Assembly (NCBI GenBank): GCA_965199235.1
Contig: CBDAQU010000002.1
Location: 124,001-188,000, forward strand
Reading direction: 5' to 3'
Source: BOG-908 sp965199235
GTDB taxonomy: Bacteria; Pseudomonadota; Alphaproteobacteria; Acetobacterales; Acetobacteraceae
DNA: 64,000 bases
Part shown: positions 9,458-18,736 of the stretch, in pieces
How positions within the stretch are numbered: the first letter of the stretch is position 1
Layout of the letters: the number at the start of each line of letters is the position of its first letter
The notes under the pieces: generated by a model
What the model was told of the DNA's origin: nothing
The model's database searches: none
The model's input: the letters and a program-made list of their open reading frames with translations, nothing else
Translations under genes and position numbers: made by a program

Positions 9458-9535
9458 ATGGGCCGACTGACTGCCTTTGACGACAGCCAGAACGCCCTAC
9501 ATGAGGTGACGCCAAGCGCAAGGACCATCGCATGA
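9458..9535 (+). CDS. Short ORF translationally coupled to pepF
   Basis: A 25-codon ORF (MGRLTAFDDS...SARTIA) starts at 9458, eight nt after a strong Shine-Dalgarno stretch, AGGAGGAGG. Its TGA stop overlaps the ATG of the peptidase gene in an ATGA arrangement (9532-9535). The peptidase start has no good ribosome-binding site of its own, so translation of the short ORF may deliver ribosomes to it. The peptide matches no family I know. It may be a leader ORF or the decayed end of a former gene. Confidence 0.45.
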   Translation: MGRLTAFDDSQNALHEVTPSARTIA

Positions 9536-11343
9536 CTCACTTCGCCCCCGACGGCTCAATTGCCATAGCACCCTCGGGCGAGCAGGATCTGCCGAGTTGG
9601 AACTTAACCGATCTATACCCATCACCGGACTCCCCGCACGTCGAAGCCGATCTTGCCCGCGCCGGCACCGAGGCGAAGGCGTTTCAGAAAGCTTTCGCTG
9701 GACGCCTTACAGAACTGTCCGGCAGCGACCTTGCTTCCGCAATGGAACAATTTCAGGCAATAGATGAAGTTCTCGGACGGGTGATGTCCTATGCTCAGCT
9801 GTTGTTTAGCGCAGACACTACGAATGCTGCAGCAGGCCAGTTCTACCAGTCGATGATGGAGCGTTGCACCGCTATCAGCGCTCACATCCTGTTTTTCCGC
9901 CTGGAGCTTAACCGCATAGAGGACTCGGTGCTTGATACAAAATTGGCCGATTCGGCATTTGCCCGCTGGCAACCCTATTTGCGTGACCTTCGCGTCTGGC
10001 GCAAGCACCAGCTGTCTGACGAACTGGAACGCTTCGTTCACGATCGGGAAGTGACTGGCCGGGCGGCGTGGAGTCGGCTGTTCGACGAGACGGTAGCGGG
10101 CATGCATGTTCCTTTCGCCGGCGAACAACTCACGGTCAATGCCGTTCTAAACAAGTTGTCGGACCCAGACCGGATTATTCGCGAGACTGCCGCCCAGGCA
10201 ATTGCTCATGCTTTTGAGGACCGCAGCAAGCTGTTCTCATTGATTACCAACACGCTCGCTAAGGATAAAGAGATCATCGACACATGGCGGCATCTTCCCC
10301 GTCCTGGCAGTGATCGCAATCTGTCGAACGTGGTTGAGGACGATGTCGTCGATGCGCTAGTTACAGCAGTGGTTTCCGACTTCCCCCGCCTATCCCATCG
10401 CTACTACACGCTGAAGGCGCGCTGGCTCGGCCTGGACAAACTGCAGCATTGGGATCGGAATGCGCCCCTGCCCGGCGACGATGATCGGCGAGTGACATGG
10501 CCGGAAGCGACGAACATAGTGCTGGCCGCGTATCGCCGCTTCGACCCGGAACTAGCCTTAATTGGCCAGCGCTTCTTTGATCATAACTGGATCGACGCTT
10601 CACCCCGCGACGGCAAGTCAGGCGGCGCATTTGCCCATCCAACTGTCCCTTCCGCCCACCCCTATATTCTGATGAACTTTCATGGCCGTACCCGTGATGT
10701 TATGACCTTAGCGCATGAACTAGGCCACGGCGTTCACCAGGTGCTGGCTGCGGAGCAGGGCTATCTTATGTCCGGCACGCCGCTGACGCTTGCAGAGACG
10801 GCCAGCGTGTTCGGCGAGATGCTGACCTTCAAGGCGTTGTTAGATGCTGAGGCTGATCCCGCCCGTCGTCGTTTGATGTTGGCAGGCAAGGTCGAAGATA
10901 TGCTGAACACGGTGGTGCGCCAGATTGCGTTCTATCGCTTTGAAACGCTCGTACATGACGAGCGGCGGCTTGGAGAGATCCTGCCCAAGCGGCTGGGCGA
11001 GATATGGCTGCAAGTGCAGACCGAAAGTCTTGGACCTGCCTTCGAGCTCACCCCCGATTATAGCGTGTTTTGGTCCTACGTGCCGCACTTCATTCACTCG
11101 CCGTTCTACGTCTACGCCTACGCGTTTGGTGACTGCCTGGTGAACGCGCTCTACGCCGTTTTCCAATCGGGCCACCCTGGTTTCGAGACGAAGTATCGAG
11201 ATATGCTAAGGGCAGGAGGCACTAGGGTACATAAGGACCTGCTTGCACCTTTTGGCCTAGATGCTTCCGATCCGTCATTCTGGCGGCGCGGGCTTGATAT
11301 CATCTCCGGTTTTATCGACCAGCTGGAATACAGTGATGTCTGA
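9532..11343 (+). CDS. pepF: M3 family oligoendopeptidase F
   Basis: A 603-aa cytoplasmic zinc metallopeptidase that cleaves short peptides. The zinc motif HELGH sits in MTLAHELGHGVHQVLA, and the third ligand Glu lies in the following LAETASVFGEM helix, as in M3B enzymes. The N-terminal PSWNLTDLYPS is typical of PepF. The start overlaps the stop of the small upstream ORF, and its own stop overlaps the next gene by 8 nt, suggesting one transcript from gapR through the ABC1 kinase. Length fits the family. Confidence 0.95.
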   Translation: MTHFAPDGSIAIAPSGEQDLPSWNLTDLYPSPDSPHVEADLARAGTEAKAFQKAFAGRLTELSGSDLASAMEQFQAIDEVLGRVMSYAQLLFSADTTNAAAGQFYQSMMERCTAISAHILFFRLELNRIEDSVLDTKLADSAFARWQPYLRDLRVWRKHQLSDELERFVHDREVTGRAAWSRLFDETVAGMHVPFAGEQLTVNAVLNKLSDPDRIIRETAAQAIAHAFEDRSKLFSLITNTLAKDKEIIDTWRHLPRPGSDRNLSNVVEDDVVDALVTAVVSDFPRLSHRYYTLKARWLGLDKLQHWDRNAPLPGDDDRRVTWPEATNIVLAAYRRFDPELALIGQRFFDHNWIDASPRDGKSGGAFAHPTVPSAHPYILMNFHGRTRDVMTLAHELGHGVHQVLAAEQGYLMSGTPLTLAETASVFGEMLTFKALLDAEADPARRRLMLAGKVEDMLNTVVRQIAFYRFETLVHDERRLGEILPKRLGEIWLQVQTESLGPAFELTPDYSVFWSYVPHFIHSPFYVYAYAFGDCLVNALYAVFQSGHPGFETKYRDMLRAGGTRVHKDLLAPFGLDASDPSFWRRGLDIISGFIDQLEYSDV

Positions 11344-12709
11344 CCAGAACCCCGGACCGCCTAGGGTCGGTTCCACCAATTTATTTGGCGAGCTGCGTCG
11401 TATGGCGAGAACTTCAGGCGCAGTAGGTGGCATCGCCGCACGTGTCGCAGGCGAACGCGTGTTCGGCGTCAAGATGAACCGCAGCGCACATGCCGAGGAT
11501 CTTAAGTCAGTTCTCGGCGGGCTGAAGGGCCCGCTCATGAAGGTTGCGCAGTTCCTTTCGACCATCCCAGATGCGTTGCCGCCGGAATACGCGTCCGAGT
11601 TGGCGCAATTGCAGGCCAACGCGCCGCCGATGGGATGGGCATTCGTGCGTAGGCGCATGACAAACGAACTCGGCCCAAATTGGGAAACCAAGTTTGCTGA
11701 GTTTGGCCGAGAGGCCGCTGCGGCGGCAAGCCTTGGTCAAGTACATCGCGGCTGCACTTTGGCGGGTCAAGACGTCGCTTGTAAACTGCAATATCCCGAC
11801 ATGCCGAGCGTGGTCGAAGCCGACCTCCGGCAGCTGCGTCTGGCGCTGTCGCTCTATCATCGTATAGACAACGCGCTGCAGAACGACGAAATATACAAGG
11901 AGCTGTCTGAGCGCCTGCGTGAGGAACTCGACTATATGCGTGAAGCCGCGCAAATGCGGCTGTACAAATTGATGCTTCAGGATGCCGACAAAGTGACGGT
12001 GCCGGAACCTCAGATGGATCTGACGACCCCGCGACTACTGACGATGACGTGGCTTCCCGGCCGTGCCCTACAGAATGTGTTAGATGAGAATCCTCCTCTG
12101 GAGGTTCGAAATCAAATTGCGCAATCCTTGTTCACGGCCTGGTACATACCGCTCTACAGGTATGGGGTGATCCATGGCGATCCTCACCTGGGCAACTACC
12201 AGGTACGCGTAGATAACGGAATTAATCTACTTGACTTTGGTGCCATCCGGGTTTTTCGCCCTCACTTCCTTAGAGGCGTCATCGACCTGTTTGAGGCAGT
12301 GCGAGACAACGATGAAAACAAAGCTCACCATGCCTACGAGGGCTGGGGCTTTAAGGGTTTATCACGCGAGAAGACAGACGTTTTGAACCAGTGGGCGCGC
12401 TTTCTGTACGAGCCGCTCATTCAGGACCGTGTGCGCATGATCCAGGAAAGCAACGATCCACAATATGGCCGCGAAATTGCCCAGAAAGTCCACCAAGGCC
12501 TACAACGTACCGGGGGCGTGAAACCGCCTCGGGAGTTTGTTCTAATGGATCGCTCTGCGATCGGTCTTGGCTCGGTATTCCTGCGCATGGGCGCTCAATT
12601 GAATTGGCATCGCATGTTTCACGAGCTGATCGATCAGTTTAATGAAACTGAGCTAGCTACGCGACAGGCCGCCGCTCTTGCCGCGGCAGGTGTGCCGGCC
12701 TCGCTCTAA
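11336..12709 (+). CDS. ABC1/UbiB/AarF-family atypical kinase
   Basis: From ATG 11336 the protein is 457 aa; the start overlaps pepF by 8 nt. It has the family's KxGQ-like region as LKGPLMKVAQFLSTIPDALP, the Ala-rich loop AAAASLGQVHRG, the invariant lysine in VACKLQYPDM, the catalytic loop HGDPHLGNYQV and the LLDFGAIR metal loop. These proteins support ubiquinone or lipid metabolism in bacteria and are thought to act as ATPases/kinases at membranes. No ubiquinone genes are adjacent, so the precise role is open. It converges with the EPS block, leaving 2 nt between stops. Confidence 0.93.
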   Translation: MSDQNPGPPRVGSTNLFGELRRMARTSGAVGGIAARVAGERVFGVKMNRSAHAEDLKSVLGGLKGPLMKVAQFLSTIPDALPPEYASELAQLQANAPPMGWAFVRRRMTNELGPNWETKFAEFGREAAAAASLGQVHRGCTLAGQDVACKLQYPDMPSVVEADLRQLRLALSLYHRIDNALQNDEIYKELSERLREELDYMREAAQMRLYKLMLQDADKVTVPEPQMDLTTPRLLTMTWLPGRALQNVLDENPPLEVRNQIAQSLFTAWYIPLYRYGVIHGDPHLGNYQVRVDNGINLLDFGAIRVFRPHFLRGVIDLFEAVRDNDENKAHHAYEGWGFKGLSREKTDVLNQWARFLYEPLIQDRVRMIQESNDPQYGREIAQKVHQGLQRTGGVKPPREFVLMDRSAIGLGSVFLRMGAQLNWHRMFHELIDQFNETELATRQAAALAAAGVPASL

Positions 12710-12711
12710 CA

Positions 12712-14568
12712 TTACATCCGATGCGTGCGGGCCGGTTGGATGTCGCGGATCATCGCAACTGGAAACCACATGATCGCCTTAATGTAACGACCAGTTAGGC
12801 GCCGAGGCTCTTGTCGTATGCGCCACAACCACTCCAACCCAGCCAAGCGCCACGACTTGGGTGCACGTTGGGTCAAGCCAAGCTCTACGCGCACAGCTTG
12901 ACCCACGCATAATGCCCAACATTTTTCTAGCATATGGCGATAGCTATGTACAAAGATTTCGCTGGTCGGCGCGCCAAGCGTCATCACAAGGATTGTGGGA
13001 GCAGCATTCTGTATATCGGTCGCAAGCGTATATTGTGCTGAGGGCACGCTTGCTAATGCCGCCGGCGCCAACAGCACTGTCGTGTTTGACCTCAAATCTG
13101 TTCTAGAAGCCCACGCCCGTACCGCTTGCTCGGTCGCCGCACTTTCCACCACTACGCACAGACGATGCCGACCGAGACCTGGGTGACTGGTCAGACGATG
13201 AAAGAGTTCGCAGCCGGTTACCCGTGCCGACAGACGAAGTCCTCGCAAGCGTGCGTATAGAAGGATAGGGAAGCCGTCTGGGCATACGAAATGAGCTGTA
13301 TTGTAAGCCGCTGCAAACGCTTTATCGCGCAGCAGCCGAACGTGGTCCAGGTTGGGAGTGACAATCAGCCGAACCCCGCCATCCACCACGTCGTTGAATA
13401 TGTGATCAACTACCTGGCAAGCTTGCAGCGACGAAACACAAAGTCCGAGCGCACGCACGGGCGGAGACGCGGACCAGCTATCGAAGAGCGCAAGGTGGGC
13501 ATCGGCGCAGGCAGCGGCCGTGAATATGCCGGCCCGTTCAGCAAGGGTTGCAGGGTTACGCGGGGCATCGATCTCCGCCTTCATGCCTCGCGCGAGTGCG
13601 GAGACATCACCGACGGCCACGAGACGGCCGATCTGTCCGCCAAGCAGGATTTCAGAGGGGCCGTGCGGACAATCAGTAGCAATGACCGGTGTTCCGCACG
13701 CCAACGCCTCGATGATGACATTACCCAATCCCTCGTAGCGCGACGCAGATACTAGCGCGTCAGCATGCCTGATCCAGGGCAAAGGGTTGTCTTGAAATCC
13801 AACAAAAGCTGTGTGGTCGCCGATACCAAGGCTGTTAACTTGCGCTTCTAAATCGGCACGAAGGGGTCCATCTCCGATGATGATGAGCCGCGCTGGAGTG
13901 GACAGCAGCAGAAGAGCCATTGCATCCAGTAAGGTACTCGGATCTTTCTGGTAAGTCAGGCGGCCCGCGAACACGAAGACCGGGCAGGTTCGGTCGGCTA
14001 ACCATGGATGAGGAGGGCAGACAGAAGACCGCGAAGCAAAATCGGAGCCGACAACAGGATTATAAATCGTAGTGATACGACTGCGTGGGATGCTGGCCAC
14101 CTCGGCGAGGTCGTCCGCAACGCCGTTGGAGACGGCAATGATACAACGCGCATAGGATTGCAACGCCCAGTATAGCCAGGGTACGACGCGGTACCTCCAA
14201 CCGGTAGCACGTTCTGCTGAAAGAGCGTTGTGCTGACAAATCACCACCGCCGTAGGCACACGTGCTAGCAACCGGGCAAGCAAAGCAATAACGTTGTTGT
14301 GGTCCAAGCTGGCGATCAAGACATCTGGCCGAACGCGTCTGAGATAGCGTGCAAGGGGTATTACGGCGGGCAACATACCCTCTGTGCGAAGCTCTTCAGT
14401 GGGTAAATCAGGCGGAAGCAAAGAAAGCAGCGGCCCTTGAAGGCGTGCAACAACAAGATGGACATCTAAGCCGCGCGAGCGTAGTTCGGCGATCAGCGCC
14501 AGCCGCATACGTTCAACGCCGCCGCCCGATAAGTCATGCATGTAGAATGCGATACGCTGAACAGTCAT
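12712..14568 (-). CDS. Fusion of GT4 and GT26 (WecG/TagA-type) glycosyltransferases
   Basis: A 618-aa two-domain protein. Residues 1 to ~365 are a GT4 enzyme: GGGVERMRLALIAELRSRG near the start, FVFAGRLTYQKDP, and EALACGTPVIATDCPHGPSE. Residues ~372-605 match WecG/TagA/CpsF: TPNLDHVRLLRDK, CPDGFPILLYARLRGLRLS, LGAPTSEIF, and RAPKSWRLAGLEWLWRIRQ followed by EPRRLTGRYIKA. GT26 enzymes add ManNAc(A), glucuronic acid or another sugar to lipid-linked intermediates. The domain has a Cys in VTGCEL where an Asp is usual. It starts in a 4-nt overlap with the upstream polymerase gene, so both domains probably act in assembly of one EPS repeat unit. Confidence 0.87.
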   Translation of the reverse strand: MTVQRIAFYMHDLSGGGVERMRLALIAELRSRGLDVHLVVARLQGPLLSLLPPDLPTEELRTEGMLPAVIPLARYLRRVRPDVLIASLDHNNVIALLARLLARVPTAVVICQHNALSAERATGWRYRVVPWLYWALQSYARCIIAVSNGVADDLAEVASIPRSRITTIYNPVVGSDFASRSSVCPPHPWLADRTCPVFVFAGRLTYQKDPSTLLDAMALLLLSTPARLIIIGDGPLRADLEAQVNSLGIGDHTAFVGFQDNPLPWIRHADALVSASRYEGLGNVIIEALACGTPVIATDCPHGPSEILLGGQIGRLVAVGDVSALARGMKAEIDAPRNPATLAERAGIFTAAACADAHLALFDSWSASPPVRALGLCVSSLQACQVVDHIFNDVVDGGVRLIVTPNLDHVRLLRDKAFAAAYNTAHFVCPDGFPILLYARLRGLRLSARVTGCELFHRLTSHPGLGRHRLCVVVESAATEQAVRAWASRTDLRSNTTVLLAPAALASVPSAQYTLATDIQNAAPTILVMTLGAPTSEIFVHSYRHMLEKCWALCVGQAVRVELGLTQRAPKSWRLAGLEWLWRIRQEPRRLTGRYIKAIMWFPVAMIRDIQPARTHRM

Positions 14569-15824
14569 GCTGCAATCAACCCATGAATATCAAGACTTGG
14601 GACGGACCGCCTCCTACCCGTGCACCGCACCGGCATGCAAACGATCGCCGCGACCATGCAAACGAGGATGGTAGATTTCCGACCGATCGAGTTGCTGGTC
14701 GACGTGACAAGCAACACACTGAGAAGAAGCAGACGTCCTTGCAGCAGGCTGCGCTGCCAGCACCATCCAAACAACGTCGATAGCGCGGTGAAAAAGAATG
14801 GAAATCCGCAAAGTCCCAAGCTCACGAACATCAACAGCCAGAAGTTCTCGATAACTTCCACACCGGTTGCCAACCTGAGGGAAACTAGTAATGCTAACAG
14901 GTCCTCACGCCGAGTGCCGAACAGCCACTGCCAGACGTCGATATGGTCCAGTAACTGCCATTGCGCCAAACGAGCCTGGGCGCTGTCATCCCAATAGAGG
15001 TGACCTACAAGCCGCGTGGCTAAACCCAGCGATATCACGAGGAGAGCCATTATCAACGCAGTTCCCGCCGTGATCGCTAAAGCCACCACCCTTTTTGCTG
15101 CTTCCGGATGGCGATATAGAATCATGTTTCCAGTGCTTACAAAGTGAGTGCCACATACAATAAGCAAGCCGGCCGCCACGGCCATCCGTCCGCCGTAGGC
15201 GAGTAGTGCGGCCCACATAAGCCCAGAGTACGTTAACCTGTGCCACCCGCGTGCTGGCGCCAGCGCGAGGCCAAGAAGAGTTATCACAGCGCCCGTCAAG
15301 GGATGGTCAAACAAAGCTGTCGGGCGAAAGTCCGCTTCGTGCGGAGAATAGGGCAAGTCGTTAAGATATAGCGGGACCAAAGTAGCATGCGATGCTGTTT
15401 CCGCCAGAGCCAGCAACGCGTTAACAACGAGCATAGACTGCATTATCCAACGCAAATGCCTCAAAGCATGCGGAGGCGCGTTACACAAAACGAATGCGAG
15501 CAAACCAGCCGGGAGAAACGTATCAAGAAGAACGACTAGGTTTCCTGTTCCAGTCAAAAGGAAGGAGTACGATATGCAAGATGAAATCAGAGCAAGAAAG
15601 GCAGTGAGCGCCTTTTCTGAGGCAATCACTTGCCAACATCCTCTCTGAGCAAGGAGCATAGAAAAAGAAATTAGTAGCAAGTAAGTTCCAGGATGCAGCT
15701 TGAAGAGAAAGCACCCACCATCGCTGACGTATGGTATGCCAATCCAAGTCAGCAGGTTAGCGCTCACCGTCAACTCGAGAATGACTGCAAGGGCTGCTAA
15801 CCGCAGAGCATAGACGTTTAACAC
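14565..15824 (-). CDS. Wzy/O-antigen-ligase-like EPS polymerase membrane protein
   Basis: A 419-aa protein made almost entirely of hydrophobic helices (about ten), with a larger loop near residues 275-320. In topology and neighbourhood it matches polysaccharide polymerases of the Wzy/VpsF type, which join lipid-linked repeat units in the periplasm. Sequence conservation in such proteins is low, so the call rests largely on topology, length and context. It overlaps the downstream GT4-GT26 gene by 4 nt and follows the kinase-like gene by 10 nt. A smaller AT-rich character than the rest of the window is noticeable. Confidence 0.75.
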   Translation of the reverse strand: MLNVYALRLAALAVILELTVSANLLTWIGIPYVSDGGCFLFKLHPGTYLLLISFSMLLAQRGCWQVIASEKALTAFLALISSCISYSFLLTGTGNLVVLLDTFLPAGLLAFVLCNAPPHALRHLRWIMQSMLVVNALLALAETASHATLVPLYLNDLPYSPHEADFRPTALFDHPLTGAVITLLGLALAPARGWHRLTYSGLMWAALLAYGGRMAVAAGLLIVCGTHFVSTGNMILYRHPEAAKRVVALAITAGTALIMALLVISLGLATRLVGHLYWDDSAQARLAQWQLLDHIDVWQWLFGTRREDLLALLVSLRLATGVEVIENFWLLMFVSLGLCGFPFFFTALSTLFGWCWQRSLLQGRLLLLSVLLVTSTSNSIGRKSTILVCMVAAIVCMPVRCTGRRRSVPSLDIHGLIAA

Positions 15825-15834
15825 TGCCGCAACA

Positions 15835-16500
15835 CTACTTGGCAGACCAAATGTGGAAAGGTAGCCTTAGCTTTGGCGCGTCGAACAACACTACACCTAG
15901 CAACGTGCCGCCTGAATTGTGTATTTGCCGAGCAGTGGTTCGGAGCTCGAGCAATCGTGTGAGGCCGGCGGCGACGGTCAAAATCGTTCCATTACATTGA
16001 CGAGCGTGGTTCAGCCCACTCGGGCATACCTCCGGTGAACCACTTCGAACGACCACCATTCTGAACGGATGCGCGTCGGGTGTTTCCGTCGTAACCATCT
16101 CGAATGGTATGTCCGAGGCCAAACGATGATACAGGCCCGGTATGGCACCATCCGGCACCGCAGCAAGAGGCCGACGCTGCTTCTTGCTATGAGACTGGAT
16201 GGCTTGCCCCCCATTGTTCGACGCGATCCTTGCCCTGGCATCCAGCAAAAGCGTGCGGCCGAACTGAGCGGCGGAAGCCGCAGCGAACTCACTCGATATA
16301 TTATCGGGCAACCCGGTCGGGGAAGCAGGCATTAATTGAATGATCGGCAGCTCAACGCCATGCAGACAGGCCAGGATTTCTGCCAATAGGGCGGATGCTT
16401 CTACCCTAATCTTCGAACTATCCACGACTGTCGCGCGCTTGCTGCTTGTAATCGGGCTCGCTGTGGCGGGCTTTATGGGACTTAGGCGGGTGACGTTCAA
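15835..16500 (-). CDS. BY-kinase-like (CpsD/CapB-type) protein lacking the P-loop
   Basis: This 221-aa protein lines up with bacterial tyrosine kinases of EPS systems. IIQLMPASPTGLPDNISSEF occupies the place of the Walker A loop but has no GxxGxGKST signature. FGRTLLLDARAR corresponds to Walker A', and the end, GGTLLGVVLFDAPKLRLPF, matches the family's GG-vlGvVlN tail. It lies between the GumD-like and Wzy-like genes and overlaps the former by 4 nt. With no ATP-binding lysine it is probably catalytically dead and could be a structural partner of the Wzz-like protein. The family assignment comes from pattern matching by eye. Confidence 0.6.
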   Translation of the reverse strand: MNVTRLSPIKPATASPITSSKRATVVDSSKIRVEASALLAEILACLHGVELPIIQLMPASPTGLPDNISSEFAAASAAQFGRTLLLDARARIASNNGGQAIQSHSKKQRRPLAAVPDGAIPGLYHRLASDIPFEMVTTETPDAHPFRMVVVRSGSPEVCPSGLNHARQCNGTILTVAAGLTRLLELRTTARQIHNSGGTLLGVVLFDAPKLRLPFHIWSAK

Positions 16501-17945
16501 AACACGTTCTCACCAATTAAGCAAAATGGCGTGTGAAGCAGGATTCGTATGTCGAGCCAGATCGACCAGTTCTCAATATAGTAGAGATCGTACTCGACAC
16601 GAGTGCGCAGTTGTTCCAGCGTCGCCGTAGCACCGCGAGCGCCCCGAACTTGCGCCCAACCGGTGATGCCGGGTCTTACCCGGTGTCTTTGAGCATATTC
16701 AGCCACGACTTCTCGACCTGCCCGATCCACGTCGTGCAAACTCTCAGCATGCGGCCGAGGCCCCACCAGCGACATGTCACCCGTCAATACATTCCACAGC
16801 TGCGGCAATTCGTCCAAGCTCGTGCTGCGCAGGATACGTCCAACTGATGTGCAGCGTCGATCGTTTCGTCTTGTCTGGAAAACCTCTTCGCCGGCCGTAT
16901 GGTACATCGTTCGAAACTTGAAAACCGTGAAGTCCCGGCCGCACCAGCCCTGACGGTTTTGACGAAATATAATCGGTCCCGGACTGTTTAGGCCTACAGC
17001 GAGGCCGATACCAAGTAACAGAGGAGATAATAGCAGCAGCAAAATGGCCGCCCCGATCTTATCGAGGGCGGTCTTCAAGAGCAAATCCCAGCGCTTTATC
17101 GGCCGGTCTGCCACGACAGCCATCGGCAATCCGCCCAGCAAACGGATGTTTGACGAGGTCATCGTCGACCAACCATCATCGCGACAGACTGCGACTTGAA
17201 CAGGAAGCGATTTCAACTGTTCTATGATATGAGGGTCGTCGAGTTGCTGGCCATGTTCTAATGCCAGGATGAAGGAATCAACCCCGCCATCGCGCCCGAG
17301 TTGAAATAGATCGAGTAGGTCGGCGTCCTCTTGCGGCGGCAGGTCGCCCGAAGCCTGCGTACAAAATGTCCCCACAACGTTAGCTTCGGCGGCAATCCGT
17401 GCGGCCAGCCTGTCGAGTGCGCCAGACGCCCCTATTATGGCAATCGATTCTCGCAGCCCACCCCGCTTGGTCAGATGTCTAACGTAGTAGCTGCAGCCGA
17501 TTCGGGTGCAACCGACAGACAAGGCAAACAGCCCCGACCACAACATCAACCATAAACGGGCTAAGTCGTCGGTGGTCCTTGTGGCTAGTCCCACGGCGAT
17601 CAGCATGAAAAACGCAATTCCGCAGCGCTGTTCGGCGTGAAATACGAATCGCCAGGGAGAACGAGATTTCTGACCAAGCAAGCTTGCCGAACATCGAAGG
17701 ATGACGGCGGCTATGATGCTGCCAAATACGATATCGCGTCGAAACGGACCACTTGCAGCGAGCTCCAGTGGCTTGCCTATAACGTAGTGCACGTAAAGCG
17801 ACAACGCCCCTTGTCCCGCCACAAGGCAGGACACAAAATCCCACATTGTGAGCAGATCGCTCATTATTGAAAAGAAGTCGGGAGCTCTTCTCGACTTAAA
17901 ATTCTTGTTTGCAAACTCAACGCTCGACCAATCCGCTACGGCCAT
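16497..17945 (-). CDS. Undecaprenyl-phosphate sugar phosphotransferase (GumD/WcaJ type)
   Basis: A 482-aa polyisoprenyl-phosphate hexose-1-phosphate transferase, which starts repeat-unit synthesis by moving a sugar-1-phosphate onto undecaprenyl phosphate. The N-terminal half has four or five membrane segments and a CoA-binding-like domain (AIIGASGALDRLAAR). The C-terminal catalytic domain shows FKFRTMYHTAG, TSLDELPQLWNVLTGDMSL, VGPRPHAES and RPGITGWAQVRGARG, all conserved in the GumD/WcaJ family. It is the first gene of the 17.9-12.7 kb EPS operon, and the following three genes overlap or nearly touch. The sugar, often glucose or galactose, is not evident. Confidence 0.93.
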   Translation of the reverse strand: MAVADWSSVEFANKNFKSRRAPDFFSIMSDLLTMWDFVSCLVAGQGALSLYVHYVIGKPLELAASGPFRRDIVFGSIIAAVILRCSASLLGQKSRSPWRFVFHAEQRCGIAFFMLIAVGLATRTTDDLARLWLMLWSGLFALSVGCTRIGCSYYVRHLTKRGGLRESIAIIGASGALDRLAARIAAEANVVGTFCTQASGDLPPQEDADLLDLFQLGRDGGVDSFILALEHGQQLDDPHIIEQLKSLPVQVAVCRDDGWSTMTSSNIRLLGGLPMAVVADRPIKRWDLLLKTALDKIGAAILLLLLSPLLLGIGLAVGLNSPGPIIFRQNRQGWCGRDFTVFKFRTMYHTAGEEVFQTRRNDRRCTSVGRILRSTSLDELPQLWNVLTGDMSLVGPRPHAESLHDVDRAGREVVAEYAQRHRVRPGITGWAQVRGARGATATLEQLRTRVEYDLYYIENWSIWLDIRILLHTPFCLIGENVF

Positions 17946-18086
17946 TGCCCGCTTCCGAAAGAACTTCGTTACGAGACAATCACGAACCCGTAACGGAATA
18001 CAACCGAAACTTTGACATTTTGAGAGTTTCCGGTATCGACTCGATTCGCAGTTGACTGGGGCTTCCTCTCAAGGGCATAGAGTGGT

Positions 18087-18734
18087 TCAGCCTGGGCGAT
18101 AGCTCCGAAACTGGCATTGGGCTTCACCAATCTGGTTGCTGGACAGCATGACCGGGCTACCTGCAATGAGGCAGGCGTGATACTGTCTCGCCAGGGCCTC
18201 GAGTTCAACGGCGCGCCACATCGCCTGCTTCAGATCCTGCCCGCATGCTATCATTCCGTGATTGGCGATTAGGCAGGCCGAGCGGTCGTGCAGTGCCTTT
18301 AGTACTTCGGTCGACAGTTCAGGCGTCCCAAACGTTGCGTAGCGAGCACAGTGCACGTCCTCGCCCCCGAAACTTGCAACCATGTAGTGGCAGGGTGGGA
18401 TGGAGCGGCGCATCATCGACAGTGCTGTGCAAGTGATAGGATGGGCGTGTACCAGGGCGCCAAACTCCGGTCGCGTCGCCAGGATGTCTCGATGCATTCG
18501 CCACTCAGACGACGGCCGCCTTGGACCCGTCCAGCCACTATCGCCATCCCCGATCGGCATTCTCGCGATGTCGCTGCCGGTCATCGCGTCGTAAGCGGTC
18601 GCCGTCGGCGTGATCAGCATACTGGCACCATAGCGGACGCTTACGTTGCCCGACGTGCCTCGATTGAGGCCATTCGCGTTCATCGCCCTGCAAGCCTGAA
18701 CGATGGAGTTTCGTAAGGCCGTCTCGTCATCCAC
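18087..18734 (-). CDS. Class II aldolase/adducin family protein (FucA/AraD-like)
   Basis: A 215-aa zinc aldolase or epimerase. The family's zinc ligands are visible as HAHP (ALVHAHPITCTALSM) and a downstream His in the ARQYHACL helix. The catalytic Glu lies in SSEWRMHRDI, and the phosphate-binding part is GTSGNVSVR with TPTATAYD. ANHGMIACG is the conserved strand near the C-terminus. Length and motifs fit L-fuculose-phosphate aldolase, but related families share them. It lies 2 nt from prfB on the same strand, so it may be transcribed from the mrcA-prfB operon. Confidence 0.88.
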   Translation of the reverse strand: MDDETALRNSIVQACRAMNANGLNRGTSGNVSVRYGASMLITPTATAYDAMTGSDIARMPIGDGDSGWTGPRRPSSEWRMHRDILATRPEFGALVHAHPITCTALSMMRRSIPPCHYMVASFGGEDVHCARYATFGTPELSTEVLKALHDRSACLIANHGMIACGQDLKQAMWRAVELEALARQYHACLIAGSPVMLSSNQIGEAQCQFRSYRPG

Positions 18735-18736
18735 CT

